A stretch of DNA of 64,000 nt, taken from positions 117,990 to 181,989 of the forward strand of contig NZ_JAGTXB010000016.1 of the NCBI RefSeq assembly GCF_018224885.1, in the 5' to 3' direction. Source of the DNA: Chitinophaga hostae (GTDB lineage: Bacteria > Bacteroidota > Bacteroidia > Chitinophagales > Chitinophagaceae). The position numbers were made by a program, and so were the translations under genes. This document shows, piece after piece, positions 63,895 to 64,000 of the stretch; position 1 is the stretch's first letter; every line of letters begins with the position of its first letter. The notes under the pieces are model-generated. The model saw only the letters and a program-made list of their open reading frames with translations, was not told the origin of the DNA and made no database searches.

Positions 63895-64000
63895 GTTTAT
63901 CAACTAACTAAAAACATTATTACAAATAAAAGCACCAAAGCCCTTGCCAGCAATACTTACATGAATATTTAGTAACTTCTTATCTAAAGTTCTTTATAAG

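Overview
The window comes from a member of the Bacteroidota, most likely the Chitinophagaceae (Chitinophaga or a close relative). The signs are SusC/SusD and other TonB-dependent receptors, ECF sigma/FecR pairs, a LytS/LytTR two-component system beside an outer-membrane receptor, many lipoproteins, few Shine-Dalgarno sequences and promoters fitting the Bacteroidetes -7 consensus TAnnTTTG. It is a dense chromosomal region. I see no rRNA, tRNA, insertion sequence, prophage or CRISPR array.

Layout. 1-5.6 kb: the 5' end of an exported M43-type protease, a POT peptide transporter, and a two-gene peptidase operon (DUF885 lipoprotein and aminopeptidase P). 5.7-10.1 kb: an outer-membrane receptor divergent from a LytS-type kinase and LytTR regulator. 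10.6-17.8 kb: a four-gene operon of planctomycete-type cytochrome proteins (PSCyt1/DUF1549/LamG/DUF1553, DUF1501, a Tat-exported beta-propeller, and a membrane cytochrome with a leucine-rich tail). 18.0-22.3 kb: a complete FecI/FecR/FecA-like cascade. 22.5-29.5 kb: a heavy-metal RND efflux operon flanked by a DUF4397 lipoprotein and a small outer-membrane protein. 29.7-31.7 kb: an exported papain-like lipoprotein and a GOB-like subclass B3 metallo-beta-lactamase. 32.0-38.8 kb: ECF sigma, FecR, SusC and SusD, without a carbohydrate enzyme.

The most interesting part is 38.9-52.95 kb. It holds pfkB, an atypical Nramp-like transporter, three double-domain universal stress proteins, a HemG-like flavodoxin, a LOG protein, a PAS histidine kinase, a response regulator fused to a Crp/Fnr domain, an ATP-cone/PD-(D/E)XK nuclease with a degenerate PolX, and several small unknown proteins. 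Eight promoters here, on both strands, carry an FNR/CRP-like palindrome (TGA[C/T]-N4-[A/G]TCA core). In seven the palindrome, one copy degenerate, is centred exactly 51.5 bp upstream of the first base of a -7 box; in the eighth the distance is 50.5 bp. I read this as a compact stress or low-oxygen regulon, probably driven by the receiver-Crp fusion encoded in its middle. It resembles in outline the USP-rich DosR and Anr regulons of other phyla.

53.0-64 kb: an NTF2-like protein, two AraC-type regulators, a quinone-oxidoreductase-like enzyme divergent from one of them, three unknown proteins, a kelch lipoprotein and a TonB-dependent receptor closed by a very strong terminator. All functions are inferred from reading sequence; no database search or alignment program was run.
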